From assembly GCA_024103355.1 (NCBI GenBank), contig JAGFIU010000049.1, positions 1-56,958 on the forward strand: a stretch of DNA of 56,958 bases. The letters run 5' to 3'. This document shows positions 25,568 through 35,788 of this stretch, piece after piece. The notes beneath the pieces were generated by a model. That model was not told where the DNA came from. It ran no database searches and worked only from the letters and a program-made list of their open reading frames with translations. A program made the translations under genes and the position numbers. The stretch is from Bacteroidota bacterium. GTDB taxonomy: Bacteria > Bacteroidota > Bacteroidia > NS11-12g > UBA955. Numbering within the stretch: position 1 is the first letter of the stretch; every line of letters begins with the position of its first letter.

Positions 25568-25625
25568 GATTAATGATGTTTGGTGAAAGAAAATTGCTCA
25601 CTCCATTTCAAAATTGAAATTACAT

Positions 25626-25633
25626 TATCTTTG
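25626..25633 (+). promoter_or_regulatory. -7 promoter box (TATCTTTG) of gmk
   Basis: An exact box 14 bases before ATG 25648; the following base is A. It is divergent from the ABC exporter promoter. Confidence 0.6.
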
Positions 25634-25647
25634 ACGCTCTTTATTTT

Positions 25648-26223
25648 ATGGGAAATCAAGGCAAAGTAATCATTTTTTCTGCTCCGTCCGGCACCGGCAA
25701 AAGCACTGTTGTGAATCATTTAATAAAAGTTTTTGACAACCTTGAATTTTCAATTTCTGCTACAACCCGCAAACCAAGAGGAAACGAAGTGAATGGCAGA
25801 GAGTATTACTTCTTGTCTGAGGAAGAATTTTCAAAAAAATTGAAAAACAATGAATTTCTCGAACACGAGCAAGTGTATGAGGGACTTTATTATGGAACCC
25901 TTTGGGCTGAAGTGAAACGAATTTGGGCAGATGGCAATACTGTTTTGTTTGATGTAGATGTAAAAGGAGGAATTAATATTAAAAAACAATTTGGAGACAA
26001 CGCCCTTGCTGTGTTTCTTAAGCCTCCAAGCATTGAGGTTCTTATGGAAAGACTAAAGAAACGAAGTACAGAAGTTGAACACGAACTTCAAGAACGCGTG
26101 AACAAAGCAAATTATGAACTTAGTTTTGAAGACAAATACGATATAGTCATTGTCAACGATGTTTTGGAAGACACATTTCGTCAATGCGAGAAACTTGTCA
26201 GGGATTTTACTTCAAGAGATTAA
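25648..26223 (+). CDS. gmk: Guanylate kinase
   Basis: It phosphorylates GMP to GDP with ATP in the cytoplasm. It has 191 residues with P-loop SAPSGTGKST near residue 11, the GMP-binding SATTRKPRGNEVNGREYYF segment, LEHEQVYEGLYYGTL, the FDVDVKGG strand and the lid region LKKRSTE. It is monocistronic and shares its TTAA stop tetramer with the convergent glycosyltransferase gene. Confidence 0.98.
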   Translation: MGNQGKVIIFSAPSGTGKSTVVNHLIKVFDNLEFSISATTRKPRGNEVNGREYYFLSEEEFSKKLKNNEFLEHEQVYEGLYYGTLWAEVKRIWADGNTVLFDVDVKGGINIKKQFGDNALAVFLKPPSIEVLMERLKKRSTEVEHELQERVNKANYELSFEDKYDIVIVNDVLEDTFRQCEKLVRDFTSRD

Positions 26224-27368
26224 TCCCTTTTTATGCTCTCAAAAAATTGCAAATGTTCTTTGGCAATTTTCATCCACTCGTATTTTTTAACCTTTTCCAA
26301 TGATAGTAATTTCATCTTGAGAATTTGCTCAGTTTCTAAGTGAATAGCAGATTTCATGGCATTTTGCAAAGATTCTTTGCTTCCGGCTTCAATTAACCAA
26401 CCATTTTGTGAATCCACCAAAGTTTCAACAGCACCCACTCTGGTCGCAATCAGAGCCAATCCCCGTGCCATTGCTTCCAAAATAACGGTTGGCATTCCTT
26501 CTGAGAGCGAAGGGAGCAATAAAATATCACAATCATCTATTATTGAAATGATTTTCTCTTCTGTTTTTATCTGACCGTGATAATGAATATTTTTGACTCT
26601 TAATCTCAAACTATCAGGTACATCTCCAATAAAATCAACAGAAAACTTCGACCCGGATTTTATGAGTTCTTCTATCACAGGATTCAAGAGATGCAATCCT
26701 TTTCTCAACTCATTTCTGCCAATAAAAACAAACCTTAGGACATTATTTGGTTTATGCACCAATCCGGCATCTTTGAACCAAAAATTCTCAAGTCCAATTC
26801 CACATTCCCAAATTGCATTAGTTTGAGCAATATTTTTAATTATCGGAGTTAGTGCACCTCCTAAAGAATGAATGTAGTCAGTGTGTTGAATCAAAAAATT
26901 GGCGGGGATTCTCATCAATATTTTTTCAAACTTTTCTTTTTGAGAGAATGAAGGCTGGTACATCTCAACTCCATGCATATTTAAGACTACCGGAGGACGG
27001 GTATTCGGAGTTGTTCTTTTTAACAACTCCCATGCTGTAAACCCTTGAGAATACACAATATCGAAATCTGACAATCTATTTTTAAATTGTTCAAAAAGCA
27101 GTTTGCTATACCTTTTTGAATTATTGATATAATGTCCCGGAAAATGAAAAGATTGCGGGAATCGGAAGGTAAAAATTTTCTCAGAAGGAATCCCTATAAC
27201 ACCAGCTATATCTTTATTATTAACAACCCGGTCTTTTACATAAATACAATGAGCGAGTGTAATATCAACACCGGTCTTAAAGAGGTATCTTGCCAGATTG
27301 GCAGAATGTTTTTGCATTCCTCCCATTGCATAAGGATATATGCCATCTGTAAGTAAGAGAACCTTCAT
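26220..27368 (-). CDS. Glycosyltransferase family 4
   Basis: A GT-B fold glycosyltransferase of 382 residues, predicted to use a nucleotide-sugar donor with retention of configuration; acceptor and sugar are unknown. The N-terminal domain has TDGIYPYAMGGMQKH, the glycine-rich acceptor/donor loop of the family. The C-terminal domain has FIGRNELRKGLHLL and the donor-binding LPSLSEGMPTVILEAMARG with the E-x7-E motif. It has no signal peptide. It begins 23 bases downstream of icmF with no promoter box between, an odd metabolic pairing, and may simply share its transcript. Confidence 0.92.
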   Translation of the reverse strand: MKVLLLTDGIYPYAMGGMQKHSANLARYLFKTGVDITLAHCIYVKDRVVNNKDIAGVIGIPSEKIFTFRFPQSFHFPGHYINNSKRYSKLLFEQFKNRLSDFDIVYSQGFTAWELLKRTTPNTRPPVVLNMHGVEMYQPSFSQKEKFEKILMRIPANFLIQHTDYIHSLGGALTPIIKNIAQTNAIWECGIGLENFWFKDAGLVHKPNNVLRFVFIGRNELRKGLHLLNPVIEELIKSGSKFSVDFIGDVPDSLRLRVKNIHYHGQIKTEEKIISIIDDCDILLLPSLSEGMPTVILEAMARGLALIATRVGAVETLVDSQNGWLIEAGSKESLQNAMKSAIHLETEQILKMKLLSLEKVKKYEWMKIAKEHLQFFESIKRD

Positions 27369-27391
27369 CTGTGCTGATTCAGTTTAATATA

Positions 27392-30300
27392 CTACATACT
27401 CCTTCTGTACTGACCACCAACATTAAACAAGGCATCTGTAATTTGACCAATTGAACAAAACTTACCTGCTTCCATCAAAGCTGCAAACGTGTTTTTATTA
27501 TGAATTGCATTTAATTGCAAGTCTTTTAGGGCAGTAGCAGCGATTTTTCTATTTCTTTGTCTTAGGTTATTGATAGTCTGAATTTGAATATCTTTTTCTT
27601 CGTCAGTAGCTCTAATCACCTCTTTGGGTATAATAGTAGGAGAACCTTGGCTGTTCAGAAATGTATTGACACCAATAATTGGGAACTCTCCTGATTGTTT
27701 GAGCTTTTCATAATACAAACTCTCTTCCTGAATAGTACTGCGTTGGTACATTGTTTCCATTGCACCTAAAACACCTCCTCTATCAGTGATTCTGTCAAAC
27801 TCTGCATAAACAGCTTCTTCAACTAAATCTGTCAATTCTTCAATAATGAAAGAACCTTGAAGCGGGTTTTCATTTTTTGCCAAACCTAATTCTCGGTTGA
27901 TAATAAGCTGAATTGCCATAGCTCTTCTCACAGACTCCTCTGTGGGTGTGGTGATAGCTTCATCATAAGCATTGGTATGCAGGGAATTACAATTATCATA
28001 GATTGCATAGAGCGCTTGCAACGTAGTTCTAATATCGTTAAAATCAATTTCTTGTGCGTGCAAGGAGCGCCCACTTGTTTGGATATGATATTTTAGCATT
28101 TGAGAACGAGCATCTGCACCATATTTATGTTTCATTGCTTTTGCCCAAATGCGTCTTGCCACACGTCCAATAACTGCATATTCAGGGTCAATTCCGTTGC
28201 TGAAAAAGAAAGATAGATTAGGACCAAAATCATCAATGTTCATCCCTCTTGACAGATAATATTCAACATAGGTAAATCCGTTGGCAAGGGTGAAAGCAAG
28301 TTGAGAGATTGGGTTTGCACCGGCTTCTGCAATATGATATCCGGAAATTGAAACTGAGTAAAAATTTCTGATTTTGTTTTGTATAAAATATTCCTGAACA
28401 TCTCCCATCAATCGCAGGGCAAACTCAGTACTGAATATACATGTATTTTGAGCTTGGTCTTCTTTAAGGATATCTGCTTGTACAGTTCCTCTGACTTGTG
28501 CCAAAGTGCTTGCCTTAATTTTATCATAAACGTTCTGTGGCAGCACCTGATCGCCTGAAACACCCAACAACATCAATCCCAGTCCGTCATTCCCATCAGG
28601 TAGTTTCCCATGATATTGTGGTACAGGTTGTCCGTAACTTTTGTAAATCTTGGCAATTTTCTTTTTCACCTCACTTTCCAAGCCATTTTGTTTAATATAA
28701 ATCTCACATTGCTGGTCAATGGCGGCATTCATAAAAAAGGCAAGCATTATGGGGGCGGGTCCGTTGATAGTCATAGACACTGAAGTCTTTGGATTGGCAA
28801 GGTCAAAACCGCTGTATAGTTTTTTTGCGTCATCCAAACAACAGATACTCACTCCTGCATTACCAATTTTCCCGTGTATATCAGGTCGCAAGTCAGGGTC
28901 GCGACCATAGAGTGTAACAGAATCAAAAGCAGTTGACAATCTTTTTGCCGACATTCCTTTGCTCACATAATGAAAACGCTTATTGGTTCTTTCCGGTCCA
29001 CCTTCTCCTGCAAACATTCTGGTAGGATCTTCACCTTCTCTTTTGAAAGGATATATCCCCGCTGCATAAGGGAACTCGCCAGGAAAATTTTCAGTCAATA
29101 CCCAAAGCAATATATCGCCCCAACTGCTGTATCGCGGTACAGAGATTTTGGGAATCTGTGAATGAGACAGAGATTCGGTATGAGTCAAAATTTTGATTTG
29201 TTTATCACGTACTTTAAAAATAAAATACTCGTCTTTGAAAGCCTTGATTTTCTTAGCCCAATTCGTAATAATATCCCAATGATGAGGGTTTAAGTTTTTC
29301 TTCTCTTTATGAAATTGAGCCACCATTTTTTTCAACAAATCATCTGAGCCTTTGTAGTTGGGGTTTGAGAGCAAATCCTCACCACCAAAACTTAAGATTG
29401 CCTGATATAAGCCATATAATTTGGAGGCTATTGCTGATTGTTTGATTGCATTGTTGTTATACAACCTGTTATTTTCAGTGATTTCGCTCAAATAGCGTGT
29501 TCTGTTTGGTGGAATAATAAATACTTTTTCAGATGGCTCTTGTGCCAACGCTTTGCCGGAACCAAATTTAATCCCTGATTTTTCTTCAATCACAGACATC
29601 AATTTGTGATAAAGATTATTCATTCCGGGGTCATTAAATTGAGAGGCAATAGAACCAAACACAGGCATATCATCCTGTTTCAGATTGAATAATTTATGGT
29701 TACGCTGGTATTGTTTCTTAACATCTCTGAGCGCGTCCAAAGCTCCTTTTTTATCAAACTTATTGATGGCAACAACATCTGCGAAATCCAGCATTTCAAT
29801 CTTTTCCAACTGTGAAGCAGCACCATATTCGGGTGTCATCACATATAATGTAGCATCTGAATGCTCAGTGATTTCACTTTCTGACTGGCCAATACCTGAA
29901 GTTTCCAAAACTATCAAATCAAAAGTCGAAGATTTGAGAACAGAAATAGCATCATCAACATACTGGCTCAACGAAAGGTTACTTTGTCGCGTTGCCATAG
30001 AACGCATATACACTCTTTCGTTGTTAATTGAATTCATTCTGATTCTGTCACCCAACAATGCACCTCCTGTTTTTTTCTTACTGGGATCTACTGAAATAAT
30101 TGCTATAGTTTTGTCAGGAAAATCATTCAGGTATCTTCGTACAAATTCATCAACCAAGCTAGATTTACCTGCACCACCGGTACCGGTAATACCAAAAACC
30201 GGAGTCTTGGACTTTGTAGAGATTGACTTTGAAATTTCTTTGAATTGTTTGGGGTTATTTTCAGCAAGAGAAATAAGCCTTGAGATTGTGTTTTCATCCT

Positions 30301-30796
30301 TTTTGGCTAATAATTTTTTAATCTTATCTGAGCTTGGCAGTTCCGGTTTTTTGCTATAATCTTTATCAATTGATTTTATCAAGTCATTAATCATCCCTTG
30401 CAGTCCCAGACTTCTTCCGTCATCGGGGGAATAGATTCGTGCAATCCCGTATTTCATTAAATCTTTGATTTCAGATGGCAAGATAACACCTCCGCCTCCA
30501 CCGAATATTTTGATATGTCCTGCTCCGCGCTCTTTCAGCAAGTCGTACATATACTTAAAGTATTCATTGTGTCCGCCTTGATAACTGGTCATTGCAATTG
30601 CATCAGCATCTTCTTGTATGGCAGTATTAACAACTTCTAAAGCACTTCTGTCATGTCCTAGATGAATAACTTCTGCACCGGTTCCCTGAATAATTCTACG
30701 CATAATATTGATGGCAGCATCATGTCCATCAAAGAGAGAAGCGGCAGTTACAATACGAATTTTGTGTTTGGGATTATAAACTTCTTGATCTTTCAT
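27392..30796 (-). CDS. icmF: Fused isobutyryl-CoA mutase (IcmF)
   Basis: A coenzyme-B12 enzyme that interconverts isobutyryl-CoA and n-butyryl-CoA, fused to its own G-protein chaperone. It has 1134 residues. Residues 1-145 are the cobalamin-binding domain with DGHDAA (His25 as lower ligand), SYQGGH and the GGGG loop. About 195-450 is the MeaB-like GTPase with P-loop GTGGAGKSS. About 550-1134 is the mutase barrel ([31 protein letters not shown]). The residues equivalent to the methylmalonyl-CoA mutase pair Tyr89/Arg207 are Phe595 and Gln783, the isobutyryl-type pair, so a plain methylmalonyl-CoA mutase is unlikely. A promoter lies 31 bases upstream. Related isovaleryl/pivalyl-CoA activity cannot be excluded. 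Confidence 0.93.
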   Translation of the reverse strand: MKDQEVYNPKHKIRIVTAASLFDGHDAAINIMRRIIQGTGAEVIHLGHDRSALEVVNTAIQEDADAIAMTSYQGGHNEYFKYMYDLLKERGAGHIKIFGGGGGVILPSEIKDLMKYGIARIYSPDDGRSLGLQGMINDLIKSIDKDYSKKPELPSSDKIKKLLAKKDENTISRLISLAENNPKQFKEISKSISTKSKTPVFGITGTGGAGKSSLVDEFVRRYLNDFPDKTIAIISVDPSKKKTGGALLGDRIRMNSINNERVYMRSMATRQSNLSLSQYVDDAISVLKSSTFDLIVLETSGIGQSESEITEHSDATLYVMTPEYGAASQLEKIEMLDFADVVAINKFDKKGALDALRDVKKQYQRNHKLFNLKQDDMPVFGSIASQFNDPGMNNLYHKLMSVIEEKSGIKFGSGKALAQEPSEKVFIIPPNRTRYLSEITENNRLYNNNAIKQSAIASKLYGLYQAILSFGGEDLLSNPNYKGSDDLLKKMVAQFHKEKKNLNPHHWDIITNWAKKIKAFKDEYFIFKVRDKQIKILTHTESLSHSQIPKISVPRYSSWGDILLWVLTENFPGEFPYAAGIYPFKREGEDPTRMFAGEGGPERTNKRFHYVSKGMSAKRLSTAFDSVTLYGRDPDLRPDIHGKIGNAGVSICCLDDAKKLYSGFDLANPKTSVSMTINGPAPIMLAFFMNAAIDQQCEIYIKQNGLESEVKKKIAKIYKSYGQPVPQYHGKLPDGNDGLGLMLLGVSGDQVLPQNVYDKIKASTLAQVRGTVQADILKEDQAQNTCIFSTEFALRLMGDVQEYFIQNKIRNFYSVSISGYHIAEAGANPISQLAFTLANGFTYVEYYLSRGMNIDDFGPNLSFFFSNGIDPEYAVIGRVARRIWAKAMKHKYGADARSQMLKYHIQTSGRSLHAQEIDFNDIRTTLQALYAIYDNCNSLHTNAYDEAITTPTEESVRRAMAIQLIINRELGLAKNENPLQGSFIIEELTDLVEEAVYAEFDRITDRGGVLGAMETMYQRSTIQEESLYYEKLKQSGEFPIIGVNTFLNSQGSPTIIPKEVIRATDEEKDIQIQTINNLRQRNRKIAATALKDLQLNAIHNKNTFAALMEAGKFCSIGQITDALFNVGGQYRRSM

Positions 30797-30827
30797 AATT
30801 AAGAGGTGTCTATTTTTTTGAGACGTG

Positions 30828-30835
30828 CAAAATTA
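30828..30835 (-). promoter_or_regulatory. -7 promoter box of icmF (minus strand)
   Basis: CAAAATTA on plus is TAATTTTG on minus, followed by C, ending 31 bases before the icmF ATG. It is the same eight bases as at the ABC exporter gene. Confidence 0.6.
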
Positions 30836-30860
30836 TGAAAATGAACGGGAAAAACCCTGC

Positions 30861-33056
30861 TTAAAATCCTAATTGAGGCAATAGATTCTCATTGGGTTGA
30901 TAAGGGGCGCATTCCCACAAAGGGGGGGTACTTACAACTTGAGGAATATCAAGTGGTTCCAATTTGTAATCCAAATCTTTGTCAGCGATAACAGCTTTAA
31001 TAAAATTTGCAAAAATGGGTAATGCTGAATTGGCTCCCTGACCTAAACTTGTACTTCTGAATCTGACAGCACGGCTATCACAACCAACCCATGTTGCTGT
31101 GACTAAATCACGGGTAACACCCATAAACCAGCCATCTGAGTTACTTTGCGTAGTGCCCGTTTTCCCTCCAATCGTACCTTCAATCTTATATCTACCTCTG
31201 AGTCTTGCTCCTGTCCCAAAGTTTACCACACCTTCTAAGAATTTAAAAATAGTGTAGGCTTTTTCTTCTGTCAGCACTTGGTTAATTTTCTTCGGTGCAA
31301 ACTCAGCGAGAACATTCCCATTTTTGTCTTCAATTCTAGTGAGAAAAGTAGGTTCAATCCAATTTCCTTTATTAGCGAAGACACTGAATGCGCTCGCCAT
31401 TTCCATAACCGAAATATCGCACACTCCAAGACAAATGGAATAAACTGCTTCTAGTTTTGAGCTATCAATACCCATTTTACGAACAAAGTCAACTACATTT
31501 TGCGGGCCGGATTCGCCCAAACTTTTCATTAATTGGGCTGTATATAGATTATCTGAGTTTGCAAGTCCTTCGGGCATATTCATATATCCACCACTGCTTC
31601 CATCTGAATTTTTAGGCGACCAGGTCTGGCCATTGTCTATAAAAAATGTAGTTTGTTCTCTAGGGAAATATTCGCAAGGATTTGCACCAAGATAAAGCGC
31701 TGAAGCATAGAAAAGTGGTTTGAAAGTAGAGCCAACTTGTCTGGTCGCACTTTTGTTTACATGGTCATATTGGAAATATTTATGATTAATCCCTCCCACC
31801 CATGCTTTAATTTGACCTGAATGTGGGTCGATGGCTACAAAACCTGTTTGAAGAAATTGAGCGTAATATTTAACTGAATCCAATGGACTCATGACAGTAT
31901 CAATTTCTCCCTTCCATGTAAAAAGAGTCATCCCTACGGGTTTGTTCATTTCTTTCCAAATGAGAGTAGTATCTCCATTTAATTCTTCTTTTAAACTACG
32001 ATATCTATCGGTCTTTTTGGCTTCTGTTTTCGGAAAGCTTTTCAACTCAGCCCAATTCTCTGCTCGCCAAGGTACCCTCTTTCCCCAATTTTTATAAAAA
32101 TCTTCTTGAAGTGTGGTTAAGTGAAATTTGACCGCTCTTTCTGCATGTTCTTGCATACGAGAATCTATAGTGGTATAGATTTTTAGTCCATCCTTATAAA
32201 TATCAATTCCTTTCTCTTTGCACCAAGGTATCAAAATCTTCTTTAAATATTCTCTAAAATAAGGTGCTAATCCTTCATTATGAGAATTTTCGATATAATT
32301 AAGTGTGATTGGCAAGGCTTTTAAGCTGTCATACTCATTTTGTGCAATAAATTTATACTTTGCCATTTGAAAAAGTACGACATTTCTTCGTTTAATTGAA
32401 TTATCCAGATTTGATTTTGGACTAAACTTTGTGATTGCCTTAAGTAGCCCAACAAGTACTGCCGACTCTTCTACTGTTAGGTCAATCGGTTCTTTATTAA
32501 AAAACTCTTTTGATGCAGATTTAATTCCATATGAATGCCCTGAGAATTGCACTGTATTGAGATACATAGTTATTATCTCATCTTTTGTATAAGCCCGTTC
32601 CAACTCCACTGCTATAATCCACTCTTTGAGTTTTTGTATAATTCTTTTGAGTTTGCTACTATAATCAGGGTCATGAAATAAGTTCTTGGCTAACTGCTGA
32701 GTGATTGTGCTTCCTCCTCCTGAACCTCCGGCACCCGCTATAGCCCGTGCAAGACTCCTAAAGTCAATTCCTGCATGTTTGCTAAAACGAATATCTTCTG
32801 TTGCAATCAGTGCTTGAAACATGAATGGACTGATTTGAGAATATGATACATTAGAGCGGTTTTTATAGAAATACTTCCCTAACAAGACACCATCTTCTCC
32901 ATAAATTTCTGAGGCTATCTCACTCTTTGGATTTTCAAGTTCAACAATATCAGGCATTTTCCCGAGCATCCCCTTACTAATCCCATACATAAATAATACT
33001 CCGAAAATTAAGGCTCCGGCAAATGCAATCCATAAAATTATTAGTATTTTCTTCAA
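30861..33056 (-). CDS. Class A penicillin-binding protein (PBP1A-type)
   Basis: A bifunctional peptidoglycan glycosyltransferase and transpeptidase of the inner membrane. After one membrane helix near the N-terminus, the GT51 domain shows ALIATEDIRFSKHAGID with the catalytic Glu and GGSTITQQLAKN. The transpeptidase domain has the nucleophile motif STFK, a downstream SDN and KTGTTQSNSDGW. I place the start at TTG 33056 (731 residues). The alternative TTG 33083, nine codons upstream, is the TTG of a TATCTTTG promoter box but also overlaps the upstream gene's stop (TTGA), so translational coupling from 33083 remains possible. It follows the PorW/SprE-like gene. Confidence 0.94.
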   Translation of the reverse strand: MKKILIILWIAFAGALIFGVLFMYGISKGMLGKMPDIVELENPKSEIASEIYGEDGVLLGKYFYKNRSNVSYSQISPFMFQALIATEDIRFSKHAGIDFRSLARAIAGAGGSGGGSTITQQLAKNLFHDPDYSSKLKRIIQKLKEWIIAVELERAYTKDEIITMYLNTVQFSGHSYGIKSASKEFFNKEPIDLTVEESAVLVGLLKAITKFSPKSNLDNSIKRRNVVLFQMAKYKFIAQNEYDSLKALPITLNYIENSHNEGLAPYFREYLKKILIPWCKEKGIDIYKDGLKIYTTIDSRMQEHAERAVKFHLTTLQEDFYKNWGKRVPWRAENWAELKSFPKTEAKKTDRYRSLKEELNGDTTLIWKEMNKPVGMTLFTWKGEIDTVMSPLDSVKYYAQFLQTGFVAIDPHSGQIKAWVGGINHKYFQYDHVNKSATRQVGSTFKPLFYASALYLGANPCEYFPREQTTFFIDNGQTWSPKNSDGSSGGYMNMPEGLANSDNLYTAQLMKSLGESGPQNVVDFVRKMGIDSSKLEAVYSICLGVCDISVMEMASAFSVFANKGNWIEPTFLTRIEDKNGNVLAEFAPKKINQVLTEEKAYTIFKFLEGVVNFGTGARLRGRYKIEGTIGGKTGTTQSNSDGWFMGVTRDLVTATWVGCDSRAVRFRSTSLGQGANSALPIFANFIKAVIADKDLDYKLEPLDIPQVVSTPPLWECAPYQPNENLLPQLGF

Positions 33057-33079
33057 TTTTCTACTTGTCGATTGGAGGT

Positions 33080-35734
33080 TCAAAGATAGGTATTAAGGAA
33101 GTATTCCTGATATTCATCCCATTTTTTTTCCTTTAATAAGATTGAGAAATTGATTTTAGAAATAAACATAAAGTTCTTCTTATCAGCGGTTGATTTCAAA
33201 CTATTAATCAGAGAATTGTTCGCCATTACATCTTCAATATATTTTTTCACATCTTTTTGATTATAGAATCCCGTCACAATCAATACTCGTGTTTCTGAAC
33301 CAACAAAAGAGGTTGTAATCTGCAGACCCATGTTTGAACGAAAATCTCTATTGAAGTCAGAGAAGGCGATTTTAAGCATGTTCATGTCCATTTTCGGGGC
33401 GATATTGATAACAAAATAATACTCTTCTTTCTCAGTACTTTCCTTGAATGGATATATTTTGTTCTTAGCTTGGTCATTTTTCGAATTTTTGGTAGAGTCA
33501 TTGCCAAAAAATCTGTTGTATGCTCTTACTCTATCATCGGCAAGGTTACCTAGGGGTGTTCCTGAATAATTTGCAGCAATTTTACTCATAATAGAATAAT
33601 AATCTTGCATTTTTTTCTGCTCAGCCATGATGAGTCCATAGACATATTCAAACTTCCCTTCCATGTCATTACCCGAATACTGAGACTTGATAGAATCATA
33701 AATAGCAATGGCACCTTTATAATCTTGTTCTTTATATTTATGATAGAATAATTCGTATTGGTCTGATATAATCTCATCGGGAGAATTTCTTTCCCCCTTT
33801 ACCAATTCAGGGTTTGTTAATAATTGGTTAAATTTACTCTCTGGGAATTCAACATTTAAACGTTCTTTTAGATAGTTTGCTTTAGCAGAATTACCCTCAT
33901 TTTCATATATTTTAATCAGAAGATAAATTACATTTTCTCTGTAAGGATTGTTTTTATACTTTTCCAGAAATTGCTCAAGGATTTCCTTGGCTCTAATCGG
34001 TTCAGACAGTTTATTTCTGTATATGGTTCCTGCTTTAAAATAACTTTCACCCAGACTTTTTTCAGCATTCTCTTGTAATTTAATGTCAAACGGAACTTTC
34101 ACAAAATACTTTTGGTCTTCTTTCGCAATATCTTCCGGCATTCCCGTGTTAAATTCAATTTGATTGGAAGTATCCTGATGGATTGCAGTGTCAGATATAT
34201 CATTTTTCTTATATAAATCATTGTTTTCGGATTGTGCAATACTCTGAATTCTCCAAAAATCACCTAATTGTCTATTACCCCATAATTGAACAAAATCTCC
34301 CTCTCCTTTTGTCTTGAGTTGAGGGTTATAGAATGGGAAGCGCGAGTCAGTTCCTTGCCCTTGCACATTATTTTGACCCGGTATGCCTGCAAATGGATCA
34401 TTAAAATTTTGATTTTCAAACGGGTTATTTTTCCTTTCCTCCTCTTCCTCTTTCTTACGTCTTTCTTCTTCTTTAATTTTTATTAAGGTCTGCCTCCTGA
34501 AATCAGCATCTTTAGCCAGTCTTAGTAAACTGTCTTGGTATGAAATATTAACTAAATTGGTAATCAGGTCTGTTAAGATAAGGTGACGCGCGCTAATTGC
34601 TTTGTAATCCGGGGATTCCGGATTCAATACTTGTACAGCACTGTCATAGTATTTTTGTGCAAATAGATAATTTGTTTTTTCAAAGTAAAGTTCTGCAACA
34701 AGTAAGTAGATTTTTGATTTTAAAACTTTATTATCTTTTGAATAGGTTAAGGCTTGTTTAAAATATTCTAGTGCAGAGTTCTTTTGTCCTTGGGAAAATT
34801 CAATCATCCCTAATTCATAATAAATTTGGTCAAGCAAGTCTAGGTTTTTGTCATCCTTCAACATTTTTGAAAGAATGTTCTTTCCTTTTCCAATATTATG
34901 AATTGGTTTTTGGGTGTAAAGTCGAACCATATTGATTCTCGAATAAAAGTTAAACTCATAAGGAGCATTGGATTTAATAACCTTATTGAAATATTTAATT
35001 GCTTCAAGAGGTTGATTGTTTAACATAGCAAGTTGTCCGGCCACAAAATTTCTTCTATATTTATAATCTTTACTTTTGAGTCGAGGCATTGCTTTTTTTA
35101 ATCTATCATAAGCCAATGCGTATTTGCCTTGGCGAATCAGCCCTTCAGCACTAACAATAAATAACTCTTTTTTCAGTTTTTTTGGGAATGCTTTGTCAGC
35201 AATCATTAAATCAGAAACAGCAACTGCTTCATCGTATTTTTCGAGCATAATATACGATTTTACAATCCAAATTTCTGCCTCATAAGCAATTAGAGAATTC
35301 TTGTAAGTGCTGGCAACATACTGAAATGCCTCAAGGGCAGCAAAGAAGTCCCCTTTAAAAAAATCTGCTTTGCCTATCAACAACCAGCTGTTATCAACCC
35401 ATCGCCCTAATTGTCTCCGTGTTATTATATGATTGCATTTTTTAATAGCCTCATCCATTTGTGGCGTATTAGATTTAAGTGTAGCTTGGTCAGAGAAGGG
35501 AAACAGTTTTACTACAGCATCGAAATTATCAATATTTGACAACTCCGCATTTTTCTGCGCCTCTTTTACTCTTTCATTTGCATTAAAGAAATAGTTATAA
35601 TGCGACACAGTGTTGATGTATTCACGTTTAATAAATCCGGGTTTCTTTTGAGCATGTATACTCTCCAAACCCAAAAATGAAATCACGAGTACAATTTGAA
35701 TAAAGATTCTTTTATGATTGGCTATTGTTTTCAA
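33080..35734 (-). CDS. T9SS PorW/SprE-like tetratricopeptide protein
   Basis: A large periplasmic TPR protein of 884 residues that I match to PorW/SprE, needed for type IX secretion and, where present, gliding. PorW links the outer-membrane core complex to the translocon. Supporting pattern: the N-terminal block with SHYNYFFNANERVKEA and LGRWVDNSWLLIGKADFF, a central array of TPR helices, a low-complexity acidic/Asn stretch near residues 425-460, and a C-terminal domain with YYFVINIA, FSDFNRDF and an F..KINF..LL strand. The signal peptide ends near IHAQ without a Cys, whereas characterised PorW/SprE are lipoproteins. It overlaps or abuts the PBP gene. The family call is by recognition of pattern. 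Confidence 0.8.
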   Translation of the reverse strand: MKTIANHKRIFIQIVLVISFLGLESIHAQKKPGFIKREYINTVSHYNYFFNANERVKEAQKNAELSNIDNFDAVVKLFPFSDQATLKSNTPQMDEAIKKCNHIITRRQLGRWVDNSWLLIGKADFFKGDFFAALEAFQYVASTYKNSLIAYEAEIWIVKSYIMLEKYDEAVAVSDLMIADKAFPKKLKKELFIVSAEGLIRQGKYALAYDRLKKAMPRLKSKDYKYRRNFVAGQLAMLNNQPLEAIKYFNKVIKSNAPYEFNFYSRINMVRLYTQKPIHNIGKGKNILSKMLKDDKNLDLLDQIYYELGMIEFSQGQKNSALEYFKQALTYSKDNKVLKSKIYLLVAELYFEKTNYLFAQKYYDSAVQVLNPESPDYKAISARHLILTDLITNLVNISYQDSLLRLAKDADFRRQTLIKIKEEERRKKEEEEERKNNPFENQNFNDPFAGIPGQNNVQGQGTDSRFPFYNPQLKTKGEGDFVQLWGNRQLGDFWRIQSIAQSENNDLYKKNDISDTAIHQDTSNQIEFNTGMPEDIAKEDQKYFVKVPFDIKLQENAEKSLGESYFKAGTIYRNKLSEPIRAKEILEQFLEKYKNNPYRENVIYLLIKIYENEGNSAKANYLKERLNVEFPESKFNQLLTNPELVKGERNSPDEIISDQYELFYHKYKEQDYKGAIAIYDSIKSQYSGNDMEGKFEYVYGLIMAEQKKMQDYYSIMSKIAANYSGTPLGNLADDRVRAYNRFFGNDSTKNSKNDQAKNKIYPFKESTEKEEYYFVINIAPKMDMNMLKIAFSDFNRDFRSNMGLQITTSFVGSETRVLIVTGFYNQKDVKKYIEDVMANNSLINSLKSTADKKNFMFISKINFSILLKEKKWDEYQEYFLNTYL
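33081..33088 (-). promoter_or_regulatory. -7 promoter box upstream of the PBP gene (minus strand)
   Basis: CAAAGATA on plus is TATCTTTG on minus. It overlaps the stop of the PorW/SprE-like gene and ends 24 bases before TTG 33056, giving the PBP gene a possible internal promoter. Confidence 0.45.
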
Positions 35735-35753
35735 GTTTTCCTACATAACTTTG
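35725..35753 (+). promoter_or_regulatory. Promoter of the M23 peptidase gene
   Basis: TTG (35725-35727), an 18-base spacer and TAACTTTG (35746-35753); ATG 35789 follows 35 bases later. It overlaps the 5' end of the divergent PorW/SprE-like gene (ATG 35734). Confidence 0.65.
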
Positions 35754-35788
35754 AAACCGCGAAAATATTTTACTTCTGTTAACTTTTC

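Noticed and set aside
29051-29053. Tyr582 of IcmF considered as the equivalent of Tyr89 of methylmalonyl-CoA mutase, which would have implied a mixed substrate pocket.
   Set aside because: Counting along the known mutase pattern shows that Tyr89 lies in the R-Q-Y-A-G-F stretch, which aligns with R-M-F595-A-G here, so the residue is Phe and the pocket is the normal isobutyryl type.
29685-30359. A 224-codon open frame on the plus strand inside icmF.
   Set aside because: It is antisense to the GTPase domain of icmF, has no promoter box or recognisable motif and is best explained by the codon bias of the real gene.
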